The notes beneath the pieces were generated by a model, which was not told the origin of the DNA, ran no database searches, and saw only the letters and a program-made list of their open reading frames with translations. DNA of 64,000 bases from JAKACA01 sp963769255 (GTDB taxonomy: Bacteria; Actinomycetota; Acidimicrobiia; Acidimicrobiales; Bog-793): assembly GCA_963769255.1 (NCBI GenBank), contig CAVYKV010000003.1, forward strand, positions 62,001-126,000. Direction: 5' to 3'. The position numbers and the translations under genes are program-made. This document shows, in pieces, positions 45,813 to 52,848 of this stretch (its first letter is position 1; each line of letters starts with the position of its first letter).

Positions 45813-46626
45813 CAGTGCCTCGGACCTCGATCGGTCGGTGGCCGCCGAGCAGGGCGTCAGCATCGTCGACCTCGACGTCCGCCTCGGGCCGATCGGGCCC
45901 GACGTGACGAGCACGTGGACGCCTGAGCAATTCTGGCAGGAGTGTGCCACGAGTTCGAGCCTGCCGGAGACGTCGGCACCTTCCCCCGGCGCCTTCGCAC
46001 GGGCCTTCCTGGCGGCGCTCGAGGACGGGTGCGACGGAGCCGTCTGCATCACGATCTCCTCCAAGCTGTCGGCCACGTACCAGGCCGCCCTCGCCGGTGC
46101 CGAGGAGGTGGCCGACCGCATCGATGTGCGCGTCGTCGACTCCCTCTCCGTCACGATGGGCGAAGGCCTCCTCGCCCTCGATGCCGCCAGGGCGGCGCGC
46201 GACGGCGCCGGGCTCGACGAGATCACCGCATCCGTCGAGGCGGGCCTCGGCCGCATCCGCGTCTACGGCGCCCTCGACACCCTCGACAACCTCCGCAAAG
46301 GGGGCCGCATCGGCAGCGCCCAAGCCTTCTTCGGCTCCCTCCTCTCCATCAAACCGGTCATCGAGGTCCGCAACGGGGTCGTCGAGGCGGAGTCCCGGCA
46401 ACGAACCCGCTCCCGGTCCCTCGAGTACCTCGCCGAGAAGGTCCGCGAAGCCGGTGCGGTCGAGCAGCTGGCCGTCGTGCACGCCGCAGCCGACGACGTC
46501 AACGACCTCATCGACAAGCTGGCCGACGTCGTCAGCCCGGAGCGGATCTGGCTGAGCTACATCGGCCCCGTCATCGGTACCCACTCCGGCCCCGGCGGCG
46601 TCGGCGTCTGCTTCAAGCTGGCGTAG
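45787..46626 (+). CDS. DegV-family fatty-acid-binding protein
   Basis: This 279-residue protein has the N-terminal motif VVTDSASDLDRSVAAEQGV, the mid motif TSAPSPGAFARAF and ISSKLSATYQAAL, and the end HSGPGGVGVCFKL, all DegV/FakB hallmarks. Such proteins present fatty acids to the kinase FakA; no fakA is in the window. The ATG at 45787 with AAAGGAGC upstream lies in the end of murJ. Confidence 0.92.
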   Translation: MATIRVVTDSASDLDRSVAAEQGVSIVDLDVRLGPIGPDVTSTWTPEQFWQECATSSSLPETSAPSPGAFARAFLAALEDGCDGAVCITISSKLSATYQAALAGAEEVADRIDVRVVDSLSVTMGEGLLALDAARAARDGAGLDEITASVEAGLGRIRVYGALDTLDNLRKGGRIGSAQAFFGSLLSIKPVIEVRNGVVEAESRQRTRSRSLEYLAEKVREAGAVEQLAVVHAAADDVNDLIDKLADVVSPERIWLSYIGPVIGTHSGPGGVGVCFKLA

Positions 46627-46688
46627 ACCCCAGCAGAACGACCTCGCAGTGCGTGCTCGCCTGCGCGGGCGGCAGTAGCCTGCCCCTC

Positions 46689-47024
46689 ATGGCTTCCGAC
46701 AGCGGTACGGGCGCGGTCAATCGCAACGACGGCCCGTCAGGGAGCGATTGGGCGGCCGTTGCCACGACCAAGGTGGAGGAGGTCGTCTCCCTCGTCCGCG
46801 ACCGTACGGTCACGCCGGTCCTGCGCGTCGTGCAGTACGCCGTGTTCGCCCTCCTGGCGCTCTCCGTCGGCGCCCTCCTCGCCGTGCTCGTCGCCACCGG
46901 CCTCGTCCGCATCCTCGACAACTACCTCTTCCACCGACGCGTGTGGGCGAGCTACCTCGTCATCGGTGGAATCTTCTCGGTCGCCGGGCTGTTCTTGATG
47001 CGGGTGCGCCGCCCGCGGTCGTGA
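46689..47024 (+). CDS. Small two-helix membrane protein
   Basis: This 111-residue protein has an N-terminal polar part, then helices LRVVQYAVFALLALSVGALLA and ASYLVIGGIFSVAGLFLM, and ends in MRVRRPRS. It resembles the short conserved membrane proteins encoded before trxB in actinobacteria, but no named family is certain. It could be an assembly or envelope factor; that is inference from position only. Confidence 0.65.
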   Translation: MASDSGTGAVNRNDGPSGSDWAAVATTKVEEVVSLVRDRTVTPVLRVVQYAVFALLALSVGALLAVLVATGLVRILDNYLFHRRVWASYLVIGGIFSVAGLFLMRVRRPRS

Positions 47025-47066
47025 GGGCAGCGGACGAGCACCGAGACTGACTGAACCGAGGGAGCT

Positions 47067-48032
47067 ATGGAAGACAGCACGGTCCGGGACGTCGTTGTCC
47101 TCGGATCCGGCCCAGCCGGACTGACGGCCGCCATTTACGCGGCACGAGCGGATCTGCATCCGCTCGTCCTCGAGGGAGAGCCTTCCTCGACGAGCGATCA
47201 GCCCGGTGGCCAGCTCATGCTGACGACCGAGGTCGAGAATTTCCCGGGCTTCTCCGACGGCGTCATGGGCCCCGAGCTCATGGGCCAGATGCGTGCCCAA
47301 GCGGAGCGGTTCGGGGCCGAGCTGAGCGTCGAGAAAGCGGTGAGAGTGGACCTGTCCGCCTCGCCCATCGAGATCTGGGCCGACGACGGCGCCACCGAGC
47401 CTCGGGCGCGCACGAGATCGCTCATCATCGCCACCGGGGCGCGCTCGTTACTGCTCGGACTCGAGAACGAGTCGCGCCTCATCGGTCACGGCGTGTCGAC
47501 CTGTGCCACCTGTGACGGGTTCTTCTTCCGGAACAAGCGGATCGTCGTCGTGGGGGGCGGGGACTCGGCCCTCGAGGAAGCGCTCTTCCTCACGAAGTTC
47601 GGGGACTCGGTCACGGTCGTGCACCGCCGTAAGGAGCTCAGAGCCTCCCGCATCATGCAGGACCGGGCCTTCCGCAACGAGAAGATCGACTTCGTCTGGG
47701 ACTCGACGGTCGTCGACGTGCTCGGGGACGACCACGTCGAGGCCGTGCGCATCCGTGACGTCAACACGGGGCAGGAGAACGAGGTGGCCGTCGACGGCCT
47801 CTTCGTCGCCATCGGGCACGCCCCCAACACGGGACTGTTCGCCGGGCAGCTCGACATGGACGAGAACGGGTACCTCGTCACCCACGACGGGACGAAAACG
47901 CGGGTCTCCGGTGTTTTCGCTTGTGGTGACGTACAGGATCACGAATATCGCCAGGCCGTCACGGCTGCCGGTTCCGGCTGCATGGCGGCGATCGACGCCG
48001 AGCGCTACCTCGCCCGGCTGCAGAGCTCGTAG
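47067..48032 (+). CDS. trxB: Thioredoxin-disulfide reductase
   Basis: This 321-residue flavoprotein has the FAD motif VVLGSGPAGLTAAIYAARA, the redox-active CATCDG, the NADPH motif VVVGGGDSALEEALFL, and the C-terminal FACGDVQDHEYRQAVTAAGSG. It reduces thioredoxin with NADPH. It forms an operon with trxA (23 bp gap), in the order and position known from mycobacteria. Confidence 0.96.
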   Translation: MEDSTVRDVVVLGSGPAGLTAAIYAARADLHPLVLEGEPSSTSDQPGGQLMLTTEVENFPGFSDGVMGPELMGQMRAQAERFGAELSVEKAVRVDLSASPIEIWADDGATEPRARTRSLIIATGARSLLLGLENESRLIGHGVSTCATCDGFFFRNKRIVVVGGGDSALEEALFLTKFGDSVTVVHRRKELRASRIMQDRAFRNEKIDFVWDSTVVDVLGDDHVEAVRIRDVNTGQENEVAVDGLFVAIGHAPNTGLFAGQLDMDENGYLVTHDGTKTRVSGVFACGDVQDHEYRQAVTAAGSGCMAAIDAERYLARLQSS

Positions 48033-48055
48033 ATCCGAATCGAGAGGAGAAGCAC

Positions 48056-48385
48056 ATGGCTGACAACATCATCACGGTGACGGACGACACCTTCGACGAG
48101 CAGGTGACCCTGGCGGATCTCCCGGTCCTCGTGGACTTCTGGGCGGAGTGGTGCGGGCCGTGCCGCCTCGTGGCGCCCGTGCTGGAGGAGATCGCCGACG
48201 ACAAGAAGGGTTCGCTGCGGGTTGCCAAGTTGAATGTCGACGACAACCCGCGTACGGCGCAGCGCTTCCAGGTGATGAGCATCCCGACGATGCTGCTGTT
48301 CAAGGACGGTGAGGCCCAGAGCCGCATCGTGGGCGCCCGTCCGAAGAGCCAGATCCTCGCCGAGGTCGAGAACCACCTTCCCTGA
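48056..48385 (+). CDS. trxA: Thioredoxin
   Basis: This 109-residue thioredoxin has the active site WAEWCGPCRLVAPVLEEI and the cis-proline region SIPTMLLFKDG. GAGAGGAGAAGC precedes the ATG. It is the partner of the reductase encoded just upstream. Confidence 0.97.
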   Translation: MADNIITVTDDTFDEQVTLADLPVLVDFWAEWCGPCRLVAPVLEEIADDKKGSLRVAKLNVDDNPRTAQRFQVMSIPTMLLFKDGEAQSRIVGARPKSQILAEVENHLP

Positions 48386-48386
48386 T

Positions 48387-48445
48387 CCTGCCGGGCCGGG
48401 GCGGTTACCCGTCCCGCCCGGCAGGAAAGAAACCCCTTTGTTTTT
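48387..48445 (+). terminator. Rho-independent-type terminator after trxA
   Basis: CCTGCCGGGC (48387-48396) pairs perfectly with GCCCGGCAGG (48416-48425), with additional G/C pairing inside. A T-rich run (48438-48445) follows some 12 bases downstream, so the U-tract is displaced. It should end the trxB-trxA transcript before the CwlM-like gene. Confidence 0.65.
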
Positions 48446-48494
48446 GCGGCAATTACCGTACCTGCGGGGGTCCCGCGCGCCTACGATGGGGTAG

Positions 48495-49550
48495 ATGTCT
48501 GCTGCCGCGAACGCGCCGGTGTCCGCGCCTGTCTCCACCGAGGAGCCCCTCGGCGTCCTGCCCCTGACGCTCGGGGACGCCGGGCGCGCCGTCTCCGACC
48601 TCCAGTCCCGCCTCGTGCGGCTGGGGTTCCTCCCGATCGCCGATGCAACCGGCAGCTTCGACACCACCACCGGTGATGCCCTTGCCTTGTTCCAGCGGCA
48701 GCGCGGTCTGCGTTGTGACGGTACCTGCGGCTCGGACACCTGGGCAGCCGTCGTCGAGGCCGGTTACTCGCTCGGCGACCGCACCCTTTATCGGCGGGCA
48801 CCCATGATCCACGGGGACGACGTCGCAGAGCTGCAGCGCCGCTTGAGCGAGCTGGGCTTCGACCCGGGCGGCGTCGACGGGATCTTCGGCGACCAGACGG
48901 CCGAAGCCCTCTCGGAATTCCAGCGCAACGTCGGCCTCGTGGTCGACAGCATCTGCGGCCACACGACGATCGCCGAGCTGCGGCGCCTCACGGTCCGCCG
49001 CGGCGGTGGCGATCTCGTCAGCACCGTCCGCGAGCGTCTCAACGCCTCGGCCCGGGGCGAGAGCCTGCTCGGCCGGAAGATCGCCGTGGGCGAGCGTGGC
49101 GGCTTCCCCACCGGCGTCGCCGCCCTCTGCCGGGCACTGACCTCGGCCGGGGCCGAGTCGTTCCCGCTGCACCATCCTGACGAGTCCGAGCAGGCAGCCT
49201 CCGCCAACCGTGCCGGCGTCGACTGCTACGTCGGCCTCCACCTGGCGCCGGAGCACCCGGGCGTGCGCACGCTCTACTACCGGGGTTACCGGTACGAGTC
49301 CGAGACGAGCCGGCTGCTCGCCGACCTGATGGCCTCCGAGGTCGGCGACCGTCTCGCCCTGCGGGAGCACACGACGGAGGGCATGGCCGTTCCGATCCTG
49401 CGCGAGACGCGCATGCCGGCCGTCCTCGTGGAGCTCGGTGACCCCGAACGGGTCGTCATGAAGGTCGCTGACCTGGCACAAGCCGTCGTGAGCGCTCTCG
49501 AGCAGTGGCTGATGGTCGACTGGGAGGCACAAGGCTCGTCCACAACTTGA
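48495..49550 (+). CDS. cwlM: CwlM-like peptidoglycan-binding amidase homologue, probably inactive
   Basis: This 351-residue protein has two PG_binding_1 domains (residues about 25-90, VSDLQSRLVRLGFLP; and 105-165, VAELQRRLSELGFDPGGVDG). An Amidase_3 fold follows. The first zinc ligand region reads VGERGGFPTG instead of the usual DPGHGG, and the Glu-bearing loop after it is missing. Later YVGLHLAPE and VLVELGDP retain the other positions. This suggests no hydrolase activity. In M. tuberculosis CwlM at this same position is a regulator of MurA, phosphorylated near its C-terminus; here the C-terminus ends GSSTT. Confidence 0.83.
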   Translation: MSAAANAPVSAPVSTEEPLGVLPLTLGDAGRAVSDLQSRLVRLGFLPIADATGSFDTTTGDALALFQRQRGLRCDGTCGSDTWAAVVEAGYSLGDRTLYRRAPMIHGDDVAELQRRLSELGFDPGGVDGIFGDQTAEALSEFQRNVGLVVDSICGHTTIAELRRLTVRRGGGDLVSTVRERLNASARGESLLGRKIAVGERGGFPTGVAALCRALTSAGAESFPLHHPDESEQAASANRAGVDCYVGLHLAPEHPGVRTLYYRGYRYESETSRLLADLMASEVGDRLALREHTTEGMAVPILRETRMPAVLVELGDPERVVMKVADLAQAVVSALEQWLMVDWEAQGSSTT

Positions 49551-49568
49551 TACACAGGTTGTGGATCA
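49536..49568. promoter_or_regulatory. Pair of inverted DnaA-box-like sequences
   Basis: TCGTCCACA (49536-49544) overlaps the 3' end of the cwlM-like gene. TGTGGATCA (49560-49568), in the opposite orientation, lies 15 bp away. Each differs from TTGTCCACA/TTATCCACA by one base. They also form a 7-bp inverted repeat (CCACAAC/GTTGTGG), so an RNA hairpin after cwlM is an alternative reading. Confidence 0.45.
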
Positions 49569-49659
49569 CCGTGCACCAGCGGTGGAGGGGAAGAATTCAC
49601 TCTTCCTTTACTTGACATTCATTCCGTCACCGACCGTTCACCCGCCGGAAAGCGAGCTG

Positions 49660-50616
49660 TCAGTCGGCGGAGCCGTTGCCTCCGATGATCACCCGGTAGA
49701 TGCGCTCCAGGTCGTCGAGATTGGCGAATTCGATCACGACCCGCCCGTGCTTTGCGCTCATCTCGACGGTGACCCGCGTGTTGAGATGGTCGCCGAGCAG
49801 CTCCTCGAGATCCAATAGGCCCGGCGGGCGAAGCCTCGTCGGGGGCGGCACGTCCCGGCTCCGGCTGCGACCGCCGCCCTCCGGGGAGCGCTCGACGTCG
49901 GGGGGATGGACGGCCTCGCCTTCCTCCGCTGTGGGGGACGCCTGCTGCGCCTGCACGGCCGCTCGCACGCGGTCCTCCACGGCACGCACCGAGAGGCCGC
50001 CTTGCACCGCTTCGAGGGCGAGCTCCTCCTGCAGGACGCGATCGGGAGAGCCGAGCAAGGCCCGAGCGTGGCCGGCCGTCAGCACGTTGTCCCGGACGTG
50101 GCGCTGCACGGCGGGCGGCAACTGGAACAAGCGGAGCGAGTTCGTCACGGTCGCCCGGCTCTTGCCGACCCGGCGAGCCACCTCGTCGTGGGTGAGCCCG
50201 AAGTCCTCGATGAGCTGCTGATAGGCGCTCGCCTCGTCGAGGGCGTTGAGGTCCTCCCGTTGCAGGTTCTCCACGAGTGCCTGCTCGAGGCTCGTGACGT
50301 CATCGACGAGGCGCACCACGGCCGGGATCGTTGCCAGGCCGGCGCGCCGGGCGGCTCGGTACCGGCGCTCACCGGCGATGATCTCGTACTCGCCGGGACC
50401 GACCTCACGCACGAGGACCGGCTGCAACACGCCCACCGCCTTGATCGAATCGACGAGGGAGGTGAGGGCCTCTTCGTCGAACTGCTTGCGGGGCTGGTGC
50501 CGGTTGGCCGTGATCTGGTTGAGCGGCAACTGGACGAGATCGGTGGAGGAGGCGGCCGGACCGCCTTGCGGGATGAGCGCCCCGAGGCCCCGCCCGAGAC
50601 CGCTACGACGAGACAC
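49660..50616 (-). CDS. parB: Chromosome-partitioning protein ParB
   Basis: This 318-residue ParB has the N-terminal MSRRSGLGRGLGALI, the CTP-binding/arginine motif VREVGPGEYEIIAGERRYRAA, and the helix-turn-helix for parS (LTHDEVARRVGKSRATVTNSL). A C-terminal dimerisation domain ends the protein. The start overlaps the parA stop. It loads on parS near the origin and slides as a clamp. Confidence 0.96.
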   Translation of the reverse strand: MSRRSGLGRGLGALIPQGGPAASSTDLVQLPLNQITANRHQPRKQFDEEALTSLVDSIKAVGVLQPVLVREVGPGEYEIIAGERRYRAARRAGLATIPAVVRLVDDVTSLEQALVENLQREDLNALDEASAYQQLIEDFGLTHDEVARRVGKSRATVTNSLRLFQLPPAVQRHVRDNVLTAGHARALLGSPDRVLQEELALEAVQGGLSVRAVEDRVRAAVQAQQASPTAEEGEAVHPPDVERSPEGGGRSRSRDVPPPTRLRPPGLLDLEELLGDHLNTRVTVEMSAKHGRVVIEFANLDDLERIYRVIIGGNGSAD

Positions 50617-51481
50617 CGGCGACCTCTTTCGCCAGCTCTCGATAGGCGATGGCGCCCCGTGAGGTCGGGTCGTGCACGGTGATCGGCTCGCCGAACGACG
50701 GGGCCTCCGAGATGCGGACGGTGCGCGGGATGATGTTCTTGCAGACGAGGTCCCCGAAGTGGGCGCGCACCTCTGTCACGACGTTGTCCGACAGCTTCGT
50801 GCGGGCGTCGTACATCGTGAGGACGATCGTCGTGACCGCCAGCGTCGGGTTGAGGTTCGACCGGACGAGCTCGACGTTCCTGGTGAGCTGGGACACCCCC
50901 TCGAGGGCGTAGTACTCGCACTGGATGGGGACGAGGACCTCCGTCGCCGCCGTGAGGCCGTTGAGCGTGATGAGGCCGAGCGAGGGCGGGCAGTCGATGA
51001 GCACGAAGGCGAAGTCCTCCCGGATGGACTCGACGGCTCGCCGGAGGCGGTGTTCCCGGCTCAGCACGGGTACGAGCTCGATCTCCGCTCCGGCGAGATC
51101 GAGGGTCGACGGTGCCAGGAAGAGGTTCTTGATGTTCGTCGCCTCGATGCAGTCCTCCATGGGCACGTCGTGCAGGAGGACGTCGTACATCGAGTAGTCG
51201 AACGTGCGGGGATCGACCCCGAGGCCGGTGCTGGCGTTGCCCTGCGGGTCGAGATCGACGATGAGCACCCGTAAGCCCAGATCAGCGAGAGCCGCTCCCA
51301 AGTTGATGGCGGTCGTCGTCTTACCGACTCCACCCTTCTGGTTCGCCACGGCCATGATGCGGGCGTCCTTCGTGACCCGCCCGACAGCCGGCGTGTCCAT
51401 CACGTGCTCCGCGTCGTCCGTCCCGGCGGAGGGAGCCGCGCTCGGCGTGGCAGCCAGTTCGCCTCCGAGCACTTCCGGCAT
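50603..51481 (-). CDS. parA: Chromosome-partitioning ATPase ParA
   Basis: This 292-residue Walker ATPase has the deviant Walker A IMAVANQKGGVGKTTTAINL, VLIVDLDPQGNASTGLG, and FVLIDCPPSLGLIT. An N-terminal extension of about 40 residues precedes the ATPase; later ATG codons (for example near 51400) are alternative starts. The gene overlaps both the small upstream gene (ATGA at 51481) and parB. Confidence 0.95.
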   Translation of the reverse strand: MPEVLGGELAATPSAAPSAGTDDAEHVMDTPAVGRVTKDARIMAVANQKGGVGKTTTAINLGAALADLGLRVLIVDLDPQGNASTGLGVDPRTFDYSMYDVLLHDVPMEDCIEATNIKNLFLAPSTLDLAGAEIELVPVLSREHRLRRAVESIREDFAFVLIDCPPSLGLITLNGLTAATEVLVPIQCEYYALEGVSQLTRNVELVRSNLNPTLAVTTIVLTMYDARTKLSDNVVTEVRAHFGDLVCKNIIPRTVRISEAPSFGEPITVHDPTSRGAIAYRELAKEVAGVSS

Positions 51482-51927
51482 CAGTTGCTCGTCAACTTCG
51501 TCACCGCAGACCTATCACCTTCCGTACCTCCGGCCGTAACGTACCCGATGGCGGCTCCGGCGGTGGTGATCGGCGACTCCGTCTCGGCGTCATGGCGAAT
51601 GCGCAGTCGTGAGGAGTAACGAGCCTTCATCTCCTCGAGACGGGCCGTCGTGTGCTCGTCGGCTCGTGAGATCGACCCTTCCAAGAGGGGAAGAATCTCA
51701 TCGCGCAGGTACGCGCCTCGCACCATCCATTGAAAATACTCTCGACCGCCGTGCGAATACGGACCATACAGCCTGCCGCCCGGGAACGTGCGCTCCAGCC
51801 AGCGGAACAGCGATTCGTGGCGGACGTGCATACGGAGCGTGATCTGCGGCTGCCGCCCGTCGCCACCGAAGTGGCCTTCGCCGATGAGGACGCCGGCGAG
51901 GAGGCCCCGCTCCAACTCGGTCACCAT
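51481..51927 (-). CDS. LAGLIDADG-like small protein in the par locus
   Basis: This 148-residue protein begins MVTELERGLLAGVLIGEGHFGGDGRQ, one LAGLIDADG-type helix followed by an acidic residue and the usual Gly-rich turn. HESLFRWLERTFPGGRLYGPY is the second structural segment expected of the fold. With a single motif it would act as a homodimer. ATG 51927 is preceded by GAGGAGCGA and preferred to the open frame up to 51981. Its stop overlaps the parA start. It may be a nuclease or, as in WhiA, a non-cleaving DNA-binding protein. Confidence 0.65.
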   Translation of the reverse strand: MVTELERGLLAGVLIGEGHFGGDGRQPQITLRMHVRHESLFRWLERTFPGGRLYGPYSHGGREYFQWMVRGAYLRDEILPLLEGSISRADEHTTARLEEMKARYSSRLRIRHDAETESPITTAGAAIGYVTAGGTEGDRSAVTKLTSN

Positions 51928-51986
51928 TCGCTCCTCAGCCTCCTCACCTGGTCCGGTCCCTCTCGGCCCTGGGTGTTTCACCGTAA

Positions 51987-52002
51987 GGTACCACGTGGAA
52001 CA
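51987..52002. promoter_or_regulatory. parS-like site 1
   Basis: The sequence GGTACCACGTGGAACA lies 60 bp upstream of the LAGLIDADG-like gene start. GTACCACGTGGAAC matches the common parS core GTTTCACGTGAAAC with three differences. It is preceded at 51971-51983 by GGGTGTTTCACCG, which carries a parS half-site (TGTTTCAC). Confidence 0.55.
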
Positions 52003-52064
52003 GCGTCCCTTCGGGCATCGCCGTCAGTGAGCCTCGGCGTTGATCACCGGGTGTTTCACCGCAT

Positions 52065-52080
52065 GGTTGCACGTGGAACG
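52065..52080. promoter_or_regulatory. parS-like site 2
   Basis: GGTTGCACGTGGAACG lies directly after the rsmG stop codon. GTTGCACGTGGAAC differs from GTTTCACGTGAAAC at two positions. It is preceded at 52049-52061 by an identical GGGTGTTTCACCG. The complete 32-bp unit therefore repeats at a spacing of exactly 78 bp from site 1. Confidence 0.6.
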
Positions 52081-52821
52081 TCAGAAGAGAGGCCGCTTGC
52101 TCGGGATGCCCGTCCGCCGCGGATAGCGGACAGGGCACTCGCCTCGCAACAGGAGCTGCACGTAGCGGAATCCGCCAGCCACCCACTCGATCGGCGGGTC
52201 GAAGCCCAGCTCGGCGACTCCCTCCCCGGGCCATCGCCGGACGGTCACGGCACGTAACCCGGGCTGGCGGTCCGCTGCGATACCGAGCACCGTCCCCTTG
52301 GTCGCTCCGTCGGCAGCCGTCGGGGAGTCCTCACGGTCGGGCGGCTCGGAGACGACGAGACTCCCTCCGGGTGCCAGGAGGGGCGCAGCCAGCTCGGCCG
52401 TGACGGCGGGCGGCCCGAATGATCGGGCGACGACGACCTCGGCCGTCGCCCGCCATGCAGTCGATCGGCCGGCCAGCTCGGCTCGCAGAGCCAGCACCTC
52501 GACCCGGGCTCGGAGCTCCAGCAGCTCGACGGCTTCGCACAGCCATCCGGCTCGCCGCGTCGACCCCTCGAGCAGGACGGTGCGAAGGAATCCTGCGTCG
52601 GCAACCGTGGCGAGCACGAGACCGGGGATGCCCCCGCCCGAGCCGAGGTCGATCAGCAACTCCCCTGGCCGGTCCGCCGGGCCCGGCGCCGCTCCGCTTC
52701 GCATCGCCGTGCACACCTCGGCAAAGCCGGCGGCGTGCGCCACCTGTCGGTCGATCGCACTGTCGCCCAGGTAACCGCGGCGCCGAGCTTCCGCCAGCAC
52801 CTCGTCGAGGGACGCCGTCAC
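52081..52821 (-). CDS. rsmG: 16S rRNA (guanine-527-N7)-methyltransferase RsmG
   Basis: This 246-residue GidB/RsmG has the SAM motif LLIDLGSGGGIPGLVLATV and VLLEGSTRRAGWLCEAVELL, with VVVARSFGPP in the core. A tail of about 50 residues follows the usual end. It methylates G527 of 16S rRNA. It sits between the YidC-Jag frame and the par genes as in most bacteria. Confidence 0.92.
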   Translation of the reverse strand: MTASLDEVLAEARRRGYLGDSAIDRQVAHAAGFAEVCTAMRSGAAPGPADRPGELLIDLGSGGGIPGLVLATVADAGFLRTVLLEGSTRRAGWLCEAVELLELRARVEVLALRAELAGRSTAWRATAEVVVARSFGPPAVTAELAAPLLAPGGSLVVSEPPDREDSPTAADGATKGTVLGIAADRQPGLRAVTVRRWPGEGVAELGFDPPIEWVAGGFRYVQLLLRGECPVRYPRRTGIPSKRPLF

Positions 52822-52848
52822 CAGCAGCCCCCGGATCGTGCAACGAGG

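Noticed and set aside
49612..49617. TTGACA between cwlM and parB as a promoter
   Set aside because: No -10 hexamer follows at the proper distance, and the nearest downstream gene is convergent.
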